NCBI RefSeq assembly: GCF_001678755.1 | Contig: NZ_LZDS01000025.1 | Span: 124,001 to 188,000, forward strand | Length of the DNA: 64,000 nt | Direction: 5' to 3' | From: Acinetobacter gandensis | Lineage (GTDB): Bacteria > Pseudomonadota > Gammaproteobacteria > Pseudomonadales > Moraxellaceae | Shown here: positions 19,241 to 29,774 of the stretch, one piece after another | Layout: every line of letters begins with the position of its first letter | Numbering within the stretch: position 1 is the stretch's first letter | The notes under the pieces: generated by a model | The model's input: only the letters and a program-made list of their open reading frames with translations | What the model was told of the DNA's origin: nothing | The model's database searches: none | Position numbers and translations under genes: made by a program

Positions 19241-21316
19241 TTATTCTGGAAGTTTAAAGTCAGATACAGATTCACGTAATGATTCGGCCATATTTGCCAA
19301 TTCAGATACCGAACGTGCAGTATCAAATGTTGCAGTCGTAGTTTGCGAGGTAATTTCTTGTACAACGTTCATCGTTGTTGCAATATGACCTGCAGAAGCA
19401 GACTGAAGTTTTGCAGCATCCGAAATGTTTGCAATCAGTTTTGCAAGGTTACCCGATACAGACTGAATTTCATCAAGTGCAACTCCGGCATCCTTAGATA
19501 AGTTCGCACCACGTACAACCTCAGAAGTCGTTTGCTCCATCGAAATTACAGCTTCGTTAGTATCGGTCTGAATGGTTTTTACCAAGCCTTCAATCTGTTT
19601 GGTTGCAGACGCAGAACGTTCCGCAAGACGCTGTACTTCATCCGCTACCACGGCGAAACCACGACCAGCTTCACCAGCCATCGATGCCTGAATAGCAGCG
19701 TTCAATGCCAAAATGTTTGTTTGGTCGGCAATATCGTTAATCAAGGCTACGATGTTACCAATCTCTTGAGATGACTCACCAAGACGTTTAATACGTTTTG
19801 AAGTTTCTTGAATCTGCTCACGAATCGTATCCATACCTTCAATAGAACGGTTTACGACATCCGCACCATTTGCAGCGATTTGTACTGAACGTTCTGCTAC
19901 CACCGCTGACTCTTCTGCGTTTGAAGATACTTGGTCAATTGACATTGCCATTTCGTTAATCGCAGCAGAGGCACCAGCAATCTCTTGCGCCTGATGCTCA
20001 GATGCTTCAGCTAACTGGTTGGTAATACCCTGAGTATTCGCCGTATATTGTGCAACCTCTTGCGATGTTTCAGTAATACGAGATACCAGGTCACGTAATT
20101 GGTCAATCGCGAAGTTAATCGAATCGGCAATCGCGCCCGTGAAGTCTTCAGATACCGTTGCGTATGAACGTAAGTCACCGTCTGCAAGATCGGCGATCTC
20201 GTCAAGTAAACGCAAAATCGCATTTTGGTTACGGTCATATTCTTCTTGTAAACGACCCACACGGTGTTTATCTGACTGACCACGTAAAGAAAGTAATTTG
20301 AATACACAGATCAAGAATGCTGTTAATGCAAGAATTAACAATACCGCTGGTAAAATCGTTTTAAGACCAGTATTTGAAGACAATTGGTTTAAGTTTTCTA
20401 ATAACTTATCTGACTCAGCAAAAATTTGTGAAGACGCTTTACGTACGTTCACAATTTGCGAAGAGTTTTTCAGAATTGTTGCAGCAGCTGATTTAAGTAC
20501 ATCATCGTATTCAGCTTTAATGCCTTCTAAAGACTCACGAAGTTCTGGGCTTTCAATACGTTGTACACCTAATTCAGCACTACCATTTAATTGTGCTTCT
20601 AAGTAAGAACCAAATGTTTCAGTATCGGCACTGAAGTCATCTGCAGATTCACGTGAACTGTCTGAACCAGAAAGTACAGAACTGATCGAACGTAAAATAC
20701 GTTCCGCAATAAACACCTGGTTTTTCGCAATAACCACCTGGTTTGACGGCATGTCTTGACGTGCCATTTGGTCAACCATCAAGTTATATTCAGCCTGAAT
20801 CCCTGGAATCGTTTCACCGATTGCAATGTTCGTGTCGTATAGCTTGTTAATGATTTTTTGTTGCGAAGTAATTAAATCAATACTTTTTGATACTTCAGCC
20901 CACTGAGTATCAACTGATTTCAATGCATCAGTATTGGCGTGAATATCTTTAACAGTTTCTAAGTTTTCTTTGAAGCTGTTTTGCGATTCAATCAATTTCT
21001 TCATTGAATCTTCAGTACCTGAAGCGGTTGCTTCAGTTGCCTGACGAGAAATCGTTTGCGATAGAAGACGTAATTCACCAAGACTACGTGTTAATTCGTT
21101 CCCACGAGGTACACTGTAGAAGAGATAGAATAAGATGAGTGTTGCAAACACCAATGAACCAATCGCACCATAAATAAATGGTTTAGATTTTTCACTGTCC
21201 CCAAATACGCGTGATAATTGATCTGTTTGTGACTGCAATTTTGCCAGAAAAGCATTACCGCCTTTACGACTACCCGTGCTTTCACTCGTATTTTTCTTTT
21301 TAAGTTTAAAGCCCAT
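19241..21316 (-). CDS. pilJ: Type IV pilus methyl-accepting chemotaxis protein PilJ
   Basis: A 691-residue receptor. A basic cytoplasmic N-terminus precedes TM1 (about 47-68), then a periplasmic helical sensor domain, TM2 (about 321-339), a HAMP-like region and a cytoplasmic signalling coil. The hairpin tip shows the conserved [20 protein letters not shown] and [12 protein letters not shown]. Ala/Gln/Glu-rich adaptation regions flank it, although no methyltransferase (PilK) or methylesterase (ChpB) gene lies in this cluster. PilJ is thought to sense surface contact through pilins. It is transcribed between pilI and chpA. Confidence 0.95.
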   Translation of the reverse strand: MGFKLKKKNTSESTGSRKGGNAFLAKLQSQTDQLSRVFGDSEKSKPFIYGAIGSLVFATLILFYLFYSVPRGNELTRSLGELRLLSQTISRQATEATASGTEDSMKKLIESQNSFKENLETVKDIHANTDALKSVDTQWAEVSKSIDLITSQQKIINKLYDTNIAIGETIPGIQAEYNLMVDQMARQDMPSNQVVIAKNQVFIAERILRSISSVLSGSDSSRESADDFSADTETFGSYLEAQLNGSAELGVQRIESPELRESLEGIKAEYDDVLKSAAATILKNSSQIVNVRKASSQIFAESDKLLENLNQLSSNTGLKTILPAVLLILALTAFLICVFKLLSLRGQSDKHRVGRLQEEYDRNQNAILRLLDEIADLADGDLRSYATVSEDFTGAIADSINFAIDQLRDLVSRITETSQEVAQYTANTQGITNQLAEASEHQAQEIAGASAAINEMAMSIDQVSSNAEESAVVAERSVQIAANGADVVNRSIEGMDTIREQIQETSKRIKRLGESSQEIGNIVALINDIADQTNILALNAAIQASMAGEAGRGFAVVADEVQRLAERSASATKQIEGLVKTIQTDTNEAVISMEQTTSEVVRGANLSKDAGVALDEIQSVSGNLAKLIANISDAAKLQSASAGHIATTMNVVQEITSQTTTATFDTARSVSELANMAESLRESVSDFKLPE

Positions 21317-21360
21317 TCAGCTTCTCCCCGATTACGCCTTCTTTCGTAGCTGCGCGATAA

Positions 21361-21897
21361 TTAATTTATAAATTTTATAGATGCGTTCATATATTTTGGA
21401 TTTTGCAGTAAACGACTGAAGAGAAATACATTCCACTGCTGGTTATGCTGGTGGAAATACCCCTGACAATATTCCTGTAAATTACTATCCAACTCATTAT
21501 GTTTAGAAAAATAGCTTTTCTTATTAAAGTGCTGAATACCCAAAACTTGATCGACGACTAAACCGACATAATGGTCATTATGACTAATACATAAAACTTT
21601 CTGAGTAGGTGAAAAACTACTTCTGTGACCTGTTATATATTGTGCAAGGTCGGATACCGAAAGTAAGCGCCCCCGAATATTCGAAAGTCCCAACACCCAT
21701 GCTTGCGTGTTTGGAACTGGCGTATATTTTGGTGGATAGATCACTTCAGATACTTCACCAAGAGGGGCAACGAAATATTGCCCCATCATCTCAAAAGCAA
21801 TGCCTGACCATCGGTTTACTTCATTTTCTGTAGAAACATAGTTTTTGTTTCCACGTTTTGCTATTCGAAGTAATTCGATAAATCCATTTGCTGCCAT
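21361..21897 (-). CDS. pilI: CheW-like coupling protein PilI
   Basis: A 178-residue CheW-domain protein: GIAFEMMGQYFVAPLGEVSEV, WVLGLSNIRGRLLSVSDLAQY and YVGLVVDQVLGIQHF are the CheW strands and the conserved NxRGxxL motif. It couples PilJ to ChpA. The gene lies six bases after pilH, in the canonical pilG-pilH-pilI-pilJ order. Confidence 0.93.
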   Translation of the reverse strand: MAANGFIELLRIAKRGNKNYVSTENEVNRWSGIAFEMMGQYFVAPLGEVSEVIYPPKYTPVPNTQAWVLGLSNIRGRLLSVSDLAQYITGHRSSFSPTQKVLCISHNDHYVGLVVDQVLGIQHFNKKSYFSKHNELDSNLQEYCQGYFHQHNQQWNVFLFSRLLQNPKYMNASIKFIN

Positions 21898-21903
21898 AGA
21901 GCG

Positions 21904-22272
21904 TTATCCTGCATTGAGGTGTTGCTTAATCACATCAATTAATTGTTGTTCATCTACAGGTTTTGTTAGATAGTCACTTGCCCCTTGGCGTTTACCCCAA
22001 ACACGGTCAGTTGCCTGATCTTTGGTGCTTACAATCACAATTGGAATGTGTTTTGTCGTTGCACCACGTGCGATTTGGCGTGTTGCCTGGAAACCGTTTA
22101 CCCCTGGCATCACCACATCCATTAACACGAGGTCTGGAAGTTCGGCCTGCGCCATGGTTACACCGTCTGCCCCGTTCGAAGCTTCAATGACTTCAAAGCC
22201 ATGTTTGCCCAAAATTTCCTTAAAACGGAATGTCTCAGTCGGTGAATCATCAACGATTAGGATACGTGCCAT
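21904..22272 (-). CDS. pilH: Response regulator PilH
   Basis: A single receiver domain of 122 residues with acidic pair D8-D9 (ILIVDDSPTE), acceptor D52 in LVLMDVVMPGVNG, the S/T switch in IVSTKD and the conserved lysine in LTKP. It has no output domain. The ATG at 22272 is preceded by GGGGA; the TTG four codons upstream is not needed. By family knowledge PilH opposes or balances PilG in controlling pilus retraction. Confidence 0.93.
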   Translation of the reverse strand: MARILIVDDSPTETFRFKEILGKHGFEVIEASNGADGVTMAQAELPDLVLMDVVMPGVNGFQATRQIARGATTKHIPIVIVSTKDQATDRVWGKRQGASDYLTKPVDEQQLIDVIKQHLNAG

Positions 22273-22296
22273 GCTTTTCCCCAATAAAAAATCTAA

Positions 22297-22680
22297 TTAA
22301 GCTGTTACGTGGTTACGGATTGCATTCAGTAATTCATCTTTACTGAATGGTTTTGTTAAATATTCATCCGACCCCACAACACGGCCTTTTGCTTGATCAA
22401 AAAGACCGTCTTTACTTGAAAGCATAATGACTGGAATATTTTGATAATTTTGTGAATTTTTGATTAATGCACAAGTTTGATAGCCATCAAGACGCGGCAT
22501 CATAATATCGACAAATACAATATCTGGATTTGCTTCTGCAATTTTTGAAAGTGCTTCAAAACCGTCAACGGCAGTAACCACCTCACAACCTTCACGCTGA
22601 AGAAGTGTTTCGGCTGTACGACGGATGGTTTTTGAATCGTCAATGACCATGACTTTTAGATTTTGGAATTTATCGTCCAT
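22297..22680 (-). CDS. pilG: Response regulator PilG
   Basis: A single receiver domain of 127 residues with D14-D15 (VMVIDDSKTI), acceptor D58 in IVFVDIMMPRLDG, MLSSKDG and the conserved lysine in LTKPF. It is the first gene of the pil-chp operon, whose promoter should lie in the 280-base divergent gap to its right. Its known role is to promote pilus extension when phosphorylated by ChpA. Confidence 0.93.
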   Translation of the reverse strand: MDDKFQNLKVMVIDDSKTIRRTAETLLQREGCEVVTAVDGFEALSKIAEANPDIVFVDIMMPRLDGYQTCALIKNSQNYQNIPVIMLSSKDGLFDQAKGRVVGSDEYLTKPFSKDELLNAIRNHVTA

Positions 22681-22960
22681 TTATTGACCCTACCCATTGA
22701 GGCTGTACAAACAATTAAGTTAGTAGCTTTATTCTTTACAAGTTGTGAACATTTTTAACATATCTTTACTTGCATTATCAACGAACAATTTCTGCGCGAA
22801 GACACATTTATTCTCATTTTTATTAACCGTTTCACACTTTCCGATGCCCAACGATTTTTTTTTATCTTGGAATAGTTTTTAATTATCGAAATTGAGCATA
22901 ATATAGCATTTTAATTACTTAAAAATAAGTAATTTAGTCAACTTTAAACTGGGGAGTACA

Positions 22961-23617
22961 ATGTCGAGTCAGTTCAATAAAAAACTTACCTTCATTGGTC
23001 TGAAAAGCATCACAAAAAAAACGATATTGATGTTGTGCTTGTTTGCACAGGTTCCTTGTATTCAAGCTGCAACTACATCTGCTCAACAAGTTCAAAAAGC
23101 CACTTGGTATCGTTATTACGACAGCAAAGGTGTGGCCAATATTAGTACCAATGTGACACCCAATCACATCCGCTACGGTTATGAAGCACTTGACCAAAAC
23201 ATGCAAGTCATAAAACGTAACCGTCCATACAATGCTGAATCGGATGTTCGCCAAGCACCTCAACGTGCTGCACAAGCTCGTCAGCAAGATGCAGATTTAA
23301 AATTAAAAAAAGCTTATACCAATAGTCGTACTGCTGCAGCGAAAAAGCGTGATGCGTTAACGGGCATCCGTAAGCAAATTGTATTTGAACAAGAACAATT
23401 AAAACAATTACAAACAGATCGTGTATTATTTGTACGCCAAGAACGTGAATATTTCAGGAAAGGTGAAACTGTTCCTGCAAAACTAAAAACCACATTAAAC
23501 AATAATCAAAAAAACATGGTAGCGAAAAAAGAATATATTCAATCGTTACAAACTCGCTATCGAAATACAGAAGCAGAATACGACAGAATTATCTCACGTT
23601 TAAAAGCGATGGAGTAA
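22961..23617 (+). CDS. Secreted DUF4124-like protein with C-terminal coiled coil
   Basis: A 218-residue exported protein. The signal peptide is long (about 36 residues, cut after IQA|ATT). A DUF4124-like beta motif follows (ATWYRYYDSKGVANISTNVT ... RYGYEALDQNMQVIKR). From about residue 95 the protein is Lys/Arg/Gln-rich and helical, with heptad-like leucines, likely a periplasmic coiled coil. GGGGAG stands seven bases before the ATG. It is divergent from pilG, but nothing shows it belongs to the pilus system. DUF4124 proteins have no firm function. Confidence 0.78.
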   Translation: MSSQFNKKLTFIGLKSITKKTILMLCLFAQVPCIQAATTSAQQVQKATWYRYYDSKGVANISTNVTPNHIRYGYEALDQNMQVIKRNRPYNAESDVRQAPQRAAQARQQDADLKLKKAYTNSRTAAAKKRDALTGIRKQIVFEQEQLKQLQTDRVLFVRQEREYFRKGETVPAKLKTTLNNNQKNMVAKKEYIQSLQTRYRNTEAEYDRIISRLKAME

Positions 23618-23666
23618 ATTCTGTTATTCAATTGCTTTCTGTAGACAGCTGAATAAAAGGACCATT

Positions 23667-24770
23667 ATGCAATCTGCACAGCCTTCATCTCATTTTTTTA
23701 AACTTAGTTTGCTTTGCTTAAGCCTAACATTGGCAGCATGTCAAAAAGATGAAAAGCAAGAAACGGTTAAAACACAAAATAAGATTGAGTTAATTCAGCA
23801 AGATTTAGTCCCGATTCAACAAGGTTCAGCGGTCAGTAAAACTGCCTTTACCGGTACCATTCGTGCCGTGCAACAAAGTAGTATTCAGGCTCAAGTTACG
23901 GCTACTGCAACCAATGTCACTGCTGAAGTGGGTCAACAGGTTCATAAAGGTCAAATTCTTGTCCATTTAAACAATCAAGATAATGCATCACGTCTTGCTC
24001 AAGCACAGGCCAATCTCGCGTCCACTCAAGCCCAAGCCAATCAAGCACGCTTGATGATGGAAAGAAAACAACGTTTACTGAATCAAGGCTTTATTTCCAA
24101 AGTTGAATTTGAGCAAAGTCGCGTGGACTATCAAGGTCAAATGGAAAGTGTTCGTGCACAACAAGCCAATGTAGATATTGCACGTAAAGCCAATCAAGAT
24201 GGAACCATTTATAGCCCTATTAGTGGCGTAATTACTAAACGTGAAGTCGAGCCAGGCCAAACGGTTAGTGCGGGACAAACCTTGTTTGAAATTGTGAATC
24301 CTGACCGCCTAGAAATTCAGGCCAAACTACCAAGTGATATGCAAGCCGCACTAAAAATTGGACAAAAAATTGAATACACGATTCAAGGGAATAGCAATGT
24401 ACTAACTGCCAATGTCAATCGTATCTCCCCGATTGCCGATCAAACCAGCCGTCAAATTGAATTTTTTGCACAACCGAATGAAGCGATCACCTCTTTAAGT
24501 ATTGGTTCTTTTGTTGATGGCAGTCTCGTTAGTGCCCAGTCCATAAGTGGTCAACAAATTCCCCTCGACACGATTCAAAATGTAAAAGACAACCCATATG
24601 TGTGGGTCATTCGACAAAATAAAATTGCTAAAGCACCTATTCAGATTTTGAATCAAAGCTACAGCAATAACACAGCGATCGTTCAAGGCTTGCAAAATAG
24701 CGATTTGATTAGCCGTGTAAAATTTAACGATGAAGATATTCAGCAAGTCGTAAGCATTGCCAAGAACTAA
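23667..24770 (+). CDS. RND efflux periplasmic adaptor (membrane fusion lipoprotein)
   Basis: A 367-residue adaptor anchored as a lipoprotein: the lipobox LAAC places the lipidated cysteine at C25. The split lipoyl motif flanks a short coiled-coil hairpin: TAEVGQQVHKGQILVHLNNQD, then ANLASTQAQANQARLM, then GTIYSPISGVITKREVEPGQTV. Beta-barrel and membrane-proximal parts follow. AAAGGA precedes the start. It lies 23 bases before the RND pump gene. No outer-membrane factor gene follows, so the system must borrow one encoded elsewhere. Confidence 0.92.
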   Translation: MQSAQPSSHFFKLSLLCLSLTLAACQKDEKQETVKTQNKIELIQQDLVPIQQGSAVSKTAFTGTIRAVQQSSIQAQVTATATNVTAEVGQQVHKGQILVHLNNQDNASRLAQAQANLASTQAQANQARLMMERKQRLLNQGFISKVEFEQSRVDYQGQMESVRAQQANVDIARKANQDGTIYSPISGVITKREVEPGQTVSAGQTLFEIVNPDRLEIQAKLPSDMQAALKIGQKIEYTIQGNSNVLTANVNRISPIADQTSRQIEFFAQPNEAITSLSIGSFVDGSLVSAQSISGQQIPLDTIQNVKDNPYVWVIRQNKIAKAPIQILNQSYSNNTAIVQGLQNSDLISRVKFNDEDIQQVVSIAKN

Positions 24771-24793
24771 AAGAAAAAATCAGGATTGTTGTT

Positions 24794-27700
24794 ATGTGGT
24801 TAACCCGAATTAGTGTGAAATACCCTGTTTTCACCATTATGATGATGTTCTGTCTGATGGTGCTTGGGCTTGCCTCATGGCAACGGATGGGTGTCGAGGA
24901 ATTTCCTGATGTCGATTTTCCATTTGTTGTGGTTTATACCAATTATCCAGGTGCTTCGCCTGAGTCGGTCGAATCTGAAATTACCAAAAAACTTGAAGAT
25001 CAAATCAACACCATTTCTGGACTCAAACAAGTCATTTCACAATCCAGTGAAGGATTATCAACGGTCATTGTAGAGTTTAATCTTGACGTATCTTCTTCAG
25101 TTGCAGCACAAGATATACGAGATAAAATTGCACCTGTGACCGCCCAATTTCGTGATGAAATTGATGATCCCATTGTAGAGCGTTACGATCCGACAGCCAG
25201 TGCTATCATGTCCATTGTCTTTGAATCCAAAGATATGAGCCTACGTGATCTGAGTTCTTATTTGAATCAACGGATTGTGCCTCAACTTCGTACTGTGCCC
25301 GGGGTCGGAACAGTCAATTTACTCGGCGATGCTCAACGACAAATCCGCATTCAGGTTAATCCTCAAAAATTACAAAGCTATGGCATTGGTATTGATCAAG
25401 TCATAAATACCTTAAAAGCTGAAAATATCGAAGTTCCAGGCGGTACGCTTAAACAAGCCAATTCAGAGTTGGTAGTCGAAATTAAATCGCGTGTAATCCA
25501 CCCTTCAGCTTTTGGTGATTTGGTGGTTACCAATAAAAATGGTGCACCAATATATCTCAAACAAATTGCGGAGATTGAAGATAGCCAAGCTGAAATGGAA
25601 TCGAGCGCCTATCTCAATGGCAAAACGGCTGTTGCTGTCGACATCTTACGCAGTTCAGATTCAAACGTGATTGAAGTCGTAGACAATACCCGTGAGACCC
25701 TTGCAGAGATTCAAAAACAACTCCCTAAAGGAACAACAGCCGAAGTCGTCGTCGATTCTTCAAAAGGTATCCGCGGCAGTATTAAAGATGTAGCGCGTAC
25801 CATTATTGAAGGTGCCGTTTTGGCGATATTAATCGTCTTGTTATTCTTAGGCTCATTCCGCTCTACAGCTATTACAGGTTTAACTTTACCGATAGCTCTA
25901 TTGGGCACGCTAACCTTTATTTGGATATTTGGTTTCACAATTAACATGATGACTTTACTCGCTTTATCTCTGAGTATTGGTCTGTTGATTGATGATGCGA
26001 TTGTGGTCCGTGAAAATATTGTACGCCACGCCGATATGGGTAAAGACCATGTCACAGCTGCACTAGATGGTACCAAAGAAATTGGCCTCGCTGTATTAGC
26101 GACAACGCTCACTATCGTTGCGGTGTTCCTTCCTGTCGCTTTTATGGGCGGTATTATTGGCCGCTTCTTCTATCAGTTTGGTGTCACGGTAAGTACGGCG
26201 GTACTCATTTCCATGTTTGTCAGCTTTACCCTTGACCCGATGCTCTCTGCGCATTGGGCTGAAAAACATGACCCAAACAAAAAACCAGGACGTGTAAAGC
26301 ATTTCTTTAATTGGATCTCTGGAAAGCTCGATAACTTAAGTCATCATTACGAAAAGCTGCTCAAACTGGCTTTACGCTTCCGTTTCATTACTATTTTAAT
26401 TGCTGTTGCATCTTTATTTGGTGCACTTGGTCTGTCGAAACTGATCGGGACAGAATTTGTCCCTGTGCCAGACAAAGGTGAAATTCGCATTAAATTTGAA
26501 ACACCTGTTGATGCAACGCTCGAATATTCACAAGCCAAACTGAAGCAAGTTGATCAGATTGTTCGTCAACATCCTGAAGTCAAAGCAACCTACGGCGCAA
26601 TTAATAGTGCTACAGATCGTGGTAAGAACCATGTGAGTTTACGTGTCACAGTTACCCCCCGTACTGAACGTAAGCAGAGTTTGACTGATTTAAACAACGA
26701 ATTCCGTCAACGCTTGAAACATGTGGCTGGGATTACAATCACATCAGTCGCTTCAGCCGATGAAACTGTTTCAGGTGGTCAAAAACCGGTCATGATTTCT
26801 ATTAAAGGCCCTGACTTAAACGAATTACAACGTATTTCAGATCGTTTCTTAATTGAGGTAGCAAAAGTAGAAGGTATTGTCGATTTAGAAAGCTCGTTAA
26901 AGGAACCAAAACCAACTTTAGGGGTTCACGTAAATCGTGTTCTTGCGAGTGATTTAGGACTATCAGTCAATCAAATTGCCAATGTAGTTCGCCCACTTCT
27001 AGCAGGCGACAATGTGACTACATGGAAAGACGACAAAGGTGAAACCTATGATGTAAATCTACGTCTCACCGAAGATCAACGTCGCCTACCCACTGATATT
27101 CAAAATATGTATATCACTTCTCAAAAAACCGATGCAGCTGGCTTACCTATATTGGTACCTTTGGCCAGTGTTGCGAGTTTTGAGCAAACTTTAGGTGCTT
27201 CACAAATTAACCGTCGTGATTTGGCTCGTGAAGTAATGGTGGAAGCCAATACTGCAGGCCGTCCTGCAGGTGATATTGGTGCAGAAATCAATCAAATTGA
27301 AAAAGACTTTGATTTGCCACCGGGCTATAGCTTTGTTACACAAGGCGCGAACAAAGATATGGCTGAATCCGCAGGCTATGCCATGACTGCCATTACCCTT
27401 TCAATTGTGTTTATTTATATCGTATTGGGTTCGCAGTTCAACAGCTTCATTCACCCTGCGGCCATCATGGCATCACTCCCACTATCTCTAATCGGTGTGT
27501 TCCTCGCATTATTTGTTTTTAACTCCACCATGAATCTATTTTCCATTATCGGGATCATTATGCTCATGGGCTTAGTCACCAAAAACGCCATTCTACTCAT
27601 CGACTTTATTAAAAAAGCCATGGATCGTGGCGTCGATCGTTACGATGCCATTATCGATGCTGGTAAGACGCGGTTGCGTCCCATTTTAATGACTACTAGT

Positions 27701-27898
27701 GCCATGGTCATGGGGATGGTACCACTTGCTCTAGGGCTGGGTGAAGGTGGTGAGCAAAGTGCACCTATGGCCCATGCTGTGATTGGTGGGGTTATTACTT
27801 CGACTCTCCTCACTCTTGTGGTGGTGCCGGTTATTTTTACTTATCTTGATGACTTCCGTAATTTTCTTGCACGTCAAGCCAAAAAAATCATGTCATAA
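24794..27898 (+). CDS. RND family efflux pump, inner-membrane permease
   Basis: A 1034-residue HAE1-type resistance-nodulation-division transporter. It begins with TM1 followed by the porter-domain signature EFPDVDFPFVVVYTNYPGAS. The proton-relay aspartates are D400-D401 in SIGLLIDDAIVVREN, and the TM10-TM12 region carries GLVTKNAILLIDF and LALGLGEGGEQSAPMAHAVIGG. Two large periplasmic loops (about 35-335 and 560-865) show the internal repeat of the family. It is closer in feel to the MdtBC/NolG-like single pumps than to AdeB, but substrate cannot be predicted by eye. A terminator follows. Confidence 0.95.
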   Translation: MWLTRISVKYPVFTIMMMFCLMVLGLASWQRMGVEEFPDVDFPFVVVYTNYPGASPESVESEITKKLEDQINTISGLKQVISQSSEGLSTVIVEFNLDVSSSVAAQDIRDKIAPVTAQFRDEIDDPIVERYDPTASAIMSIVFESKDMSLRDLSSYLNQRIVPQLRTVPGVGTVNLLGDAQRQIRIQVNPQKLQSYGIGIDQVINTLKAENIEVPGGTLKQANSELVVEIKSRVIHPSAFGDLVVTNKNGAPIYLKQIAEIEDSQAEMESSAYLNGKTAVAVDILRSSDSNVIEVVDNTRETLAEIQKQLPKGTTAEVVVDSSKGIRGSIKDVARTIIEGAVLAILIVLLFLGSFRSTAITGLTLPIALLGTLTFIWIFGFTINMMTLLALSLSIGLLIDDAIVVRENIVRHADMGKDHVTAALDGTKEIGLAVLATTLTIVAVFLPVAFMGGIIGRFFYQFGVTVSTAVLISMFVSFTLDPMLSAHWAEKHDPNKKPGRVKHFFNWISGKLDNLSHHYEKLLKLALRFRFITILIAVASLFGALGLSKLIGTEFVPVPDKGEIRIKFETPVDATLEYSQAKLKQVDQIVRQHPEVKATYGAINSATDRGKNHVSLRVTVTPRTERKQSLTDLNNEFRQRLKHVAGITITSVASADETVSGGQKPVMISIKGPDLNELQRISDRFLIEVAKVEGIVDLESSLKEPKPTLGVHVNRVLASDLGLSVNQIANVVRPLLAGDNVTTWKDDKGETYDVNLRLTEDQRRLPTDIQNMYITSQKTDAAGLPILVPLASVASFEQTLGASQINRRDLAREVMVEANTAGRPAGDIGAEINQIEKDFDLPPGYSFVTQGANKDMAESAGYAMTAITLSIVFIYIVLGSQFNSFIHPAAIMASLPLSLIGVFLALFVFNSTMNLFSIIGIIMLMGLVTKNAILLIDFIKKAMDRGVDRYDAIIDAGKTRLRPILMTTSAMVMGMVPLALGLGEGGEQSAPMAHAVIGGVITSTLLTLVVVPVIFTYLDDFRNFLARQAKKIMS

Positions 27899-27913
27899 TT
27901 GCAAAATCTAAAT

Positions 27914-27948
27914 TGAGGGGACATTGAAAAATGTTCGCCTCATTTTTT
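27914..27948 (+). terminator. Rho-independent terminator
   Basis: TGAGG and ACATT pair with AATGT and CCTCA around a GAAA loop, followed by six T residues, just after the RND gene. Confidence 0.78.
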
Positions 27949-27994
27949 ATTGTATACTCTCTACTTTAACGCTTAATTTTTTAGGACAGTTTCC

Positions 27995-29710
27995 ATGCGC
28001 GCGAGTCGCTTTTTATTTGCAACGTTAAGAGAAACCCCAAACGATGCTGAAGTTATTTCACATCAGTTAATGCTTCGTGCTGGGATGATTCGTAAATTGG
28101 CTTCAGGTTTATACACTTGGCTGCCGATGGGCGTTCGCGTATTAAATAAAGTTGAAGCGATTATCCGTGAAGAGATGGATCGTGCCGGTTCACTTCAAGT
28201 CCTAATGCCTGTCACTCAGCCTGCTTCACTCTGGGAAGAATCAGGTCGTTTTGTGCAATATGGCCCTGAACTGCTACGTTTTAAAGACCGTCATAACAAT
28301 GACTTTGTTCTTGGACCAACGCATGAAGAAGTGATTACTGATCTTGCACGTAACGAGTTAAAAAGTTACAAGCAATTACCTGCGAACTTCTACCAAGTTC
28401 AAACGAAATTCCGTGACGAAATTCGTCCACGTTTTGGCGTAATGCGTTCACGTGAATTCATTATGAAAGATGCTTATTCTTTCCATGTGGATCAAGCATC
28501 TTTACAAGAAACCTATGACAATATGTATGCTGCATACTGCAAAATTTTCACTCGTTTGGGTTTAAATTTCCGTCCAGTCCAAGCAGATACAGGTTCAATT
28601 GGTGGTTCGGGTTCACATGAATTCCACGTCCTTGCGTCTAGCGGTGAAGATGACATCGCATTCTCTACAGAGTCAGATTATGCTGCTAACGTAGAAATGG
28701 CTGAAGCCGTACTAGTTGGTGAACGTGCTGCTCCAACTAAAGCACTTGAAATTGTTGATACACCAAATCAAAAAACTATTGCTGATGTTTCTGAATTCCT
28801 TAAATCAGACCCTGCTCAATCTGTCAAAGCATTATTGGTCCAAGGTGTTGCTGAAGAAGGTAAAGCTGCACCAGTTATTGCTTTATTCTTACGCGGTGAC
28901 CATGAACTGAATGAAATTAAAGCAGAAAAACACCCATTAATTGCTGCTCCTTTAACTTTTGCAACTGAAGCACAATTAGCTGACTTAGGCTTAACTGCTG
29001 GTTTCTGTGGCCCTCAAGGCTTAACCGAAAAAGGCATTACCGTTATTGTTGACCGTGCAGCGTCTGTACTTTCAGACTTTGTTGCTGGTGCAAACCAAGT
29101 CGATAAACATGCAGTCGGTGTAAACTGGGAACGTGATGCACAATACACCGAAGTTTATGACCTTCGTAATGTTGTTGAAGGTGACCCTTCTCCAGACGGT
29201 CAAGGTACGATCTTGATTAAACGTGGTATCGAAGTTGGTCATATCTTCCAGTTGGGTCAAAAATACTCTGAAGCACTTGGCTGTAAAGTCTTAGGTGAAG
29301 ACGGCAAACCTCTCGTTGTGACTATGGGTTGCTATGGTATTGGTGTAACCCGTGTTGTTGCTTCTGCAATTGAACAAAACTTCGATGACAAAGGGATTAT
29401 TTGGCCGTCTGCAATTGCTCCTTTCGAAGTTGCTATTGTGCCAATGAATGCGCATAAATCACCGCGCACGTTAGAAGCAGCTGAAGCACTGTATGCAGAA
29501 TTAACTGCTGCTGGTTATGATGTTCTTCTAGATGATCGTAATGAACGTCCAGGTGTTAAATTCTCTGATATCGAGTTAACAGGTATTCCACACCGTATCG
29601 TTATTGGTGAGAAAGGTTTGGATGCTAGTACATTTGAGTACAAAGGTCGCCGTGATGAAGAATCAAGCAACCTCAGTAAAGAAGACCTTTTAGCGAAAAT
29701 TGCAAAATAA
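27995..29710 (+). CDS. proS: Prolyl-tRNA synthetase
   Basis: A 571-residue class II synthetase of the bacterial type. The catalytic core has [19 protein letters not shown] (motif 1 area), [21 protein letters not shown] (motif 2) and [14 protein letters not shown] (motif 3). The INS editing domain, which clears misacylated Ala-tRNA, is inserted at about residues 225-385, and the anticodon-binding domain ends the protein ([16 protein letters not shown]). It is monocistronic with a strong terminator. Confidence 0.97.
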   Translation: MRASRFLFATLRETPNDAEVISHQLMLRAGMIRKLASGLYTWLPMGVRVLNKVEAIIREEMDRAGSLQVLMPVTQPASLWEESGRFVQYGPELLRFKDRHNNDFVLGPTHEEVITDLARNELKSYKQLPANFYQVQTKFRDEIRPRFGVMRSREFIMKDAYSFHVDQASLQETYDNMYAAYCKIFTRLGLNFRPVQADTGSIGGSGSHEFHVLASSGEDDIAFSTESDYAANVEMAEAVLVGERAAPTKALEIVDTPNQKTIADVSEFLKSDPAQSVKALLVQGVAEEGKAAPVIALFLRGDHELNEIKAEKHPLIAAPLTFATEAQLADLGLTAGFCGPQGLTEKGITVIVDRAASVLSDFVAGANQVDKHAVGVNWERDAQYTEVYDLRNVVEGDPSPDGQGTILIKRGIEVGHIFQLGQKYSEALGCKVLGEDGKPLVVTMGCYGIGVTRVVASAIEQNFDDKGIIWPSAIAPFEVAIVPMNAHKSPRTLEAAEALYAELTAAGYDVLLDDRNERPGVKFSDIELTGIPHRIVIGEKGLDASTFEYKGRRDEESSNLSKEDLLAKIAK

Positions 29711-29724
29711 TTTGCGCTAAATAT

Positions 29725-29757
29725 AAAAAAATCCCGCTAAGTGCGGGATTTTTTTAT
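29725..29757. terminator. Bidirectional terminator after proS
   Basis: AAAAAAATCCCGC / GCGGGATTTTTTT with a short loop, between proS and the convergent DESLxxxxGQ gene cluster, whose last gene ends at 29775. Confidence 0.92.
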
Positions 29758-29774
29758 ATTAAATACTTTAAGCC

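Noticed and set aside
25711-26112. A 133-codon minus-strand frame inside the RND gene
   Set aside because: Antisense shadow of conserved transmembrane helices; no start signal.
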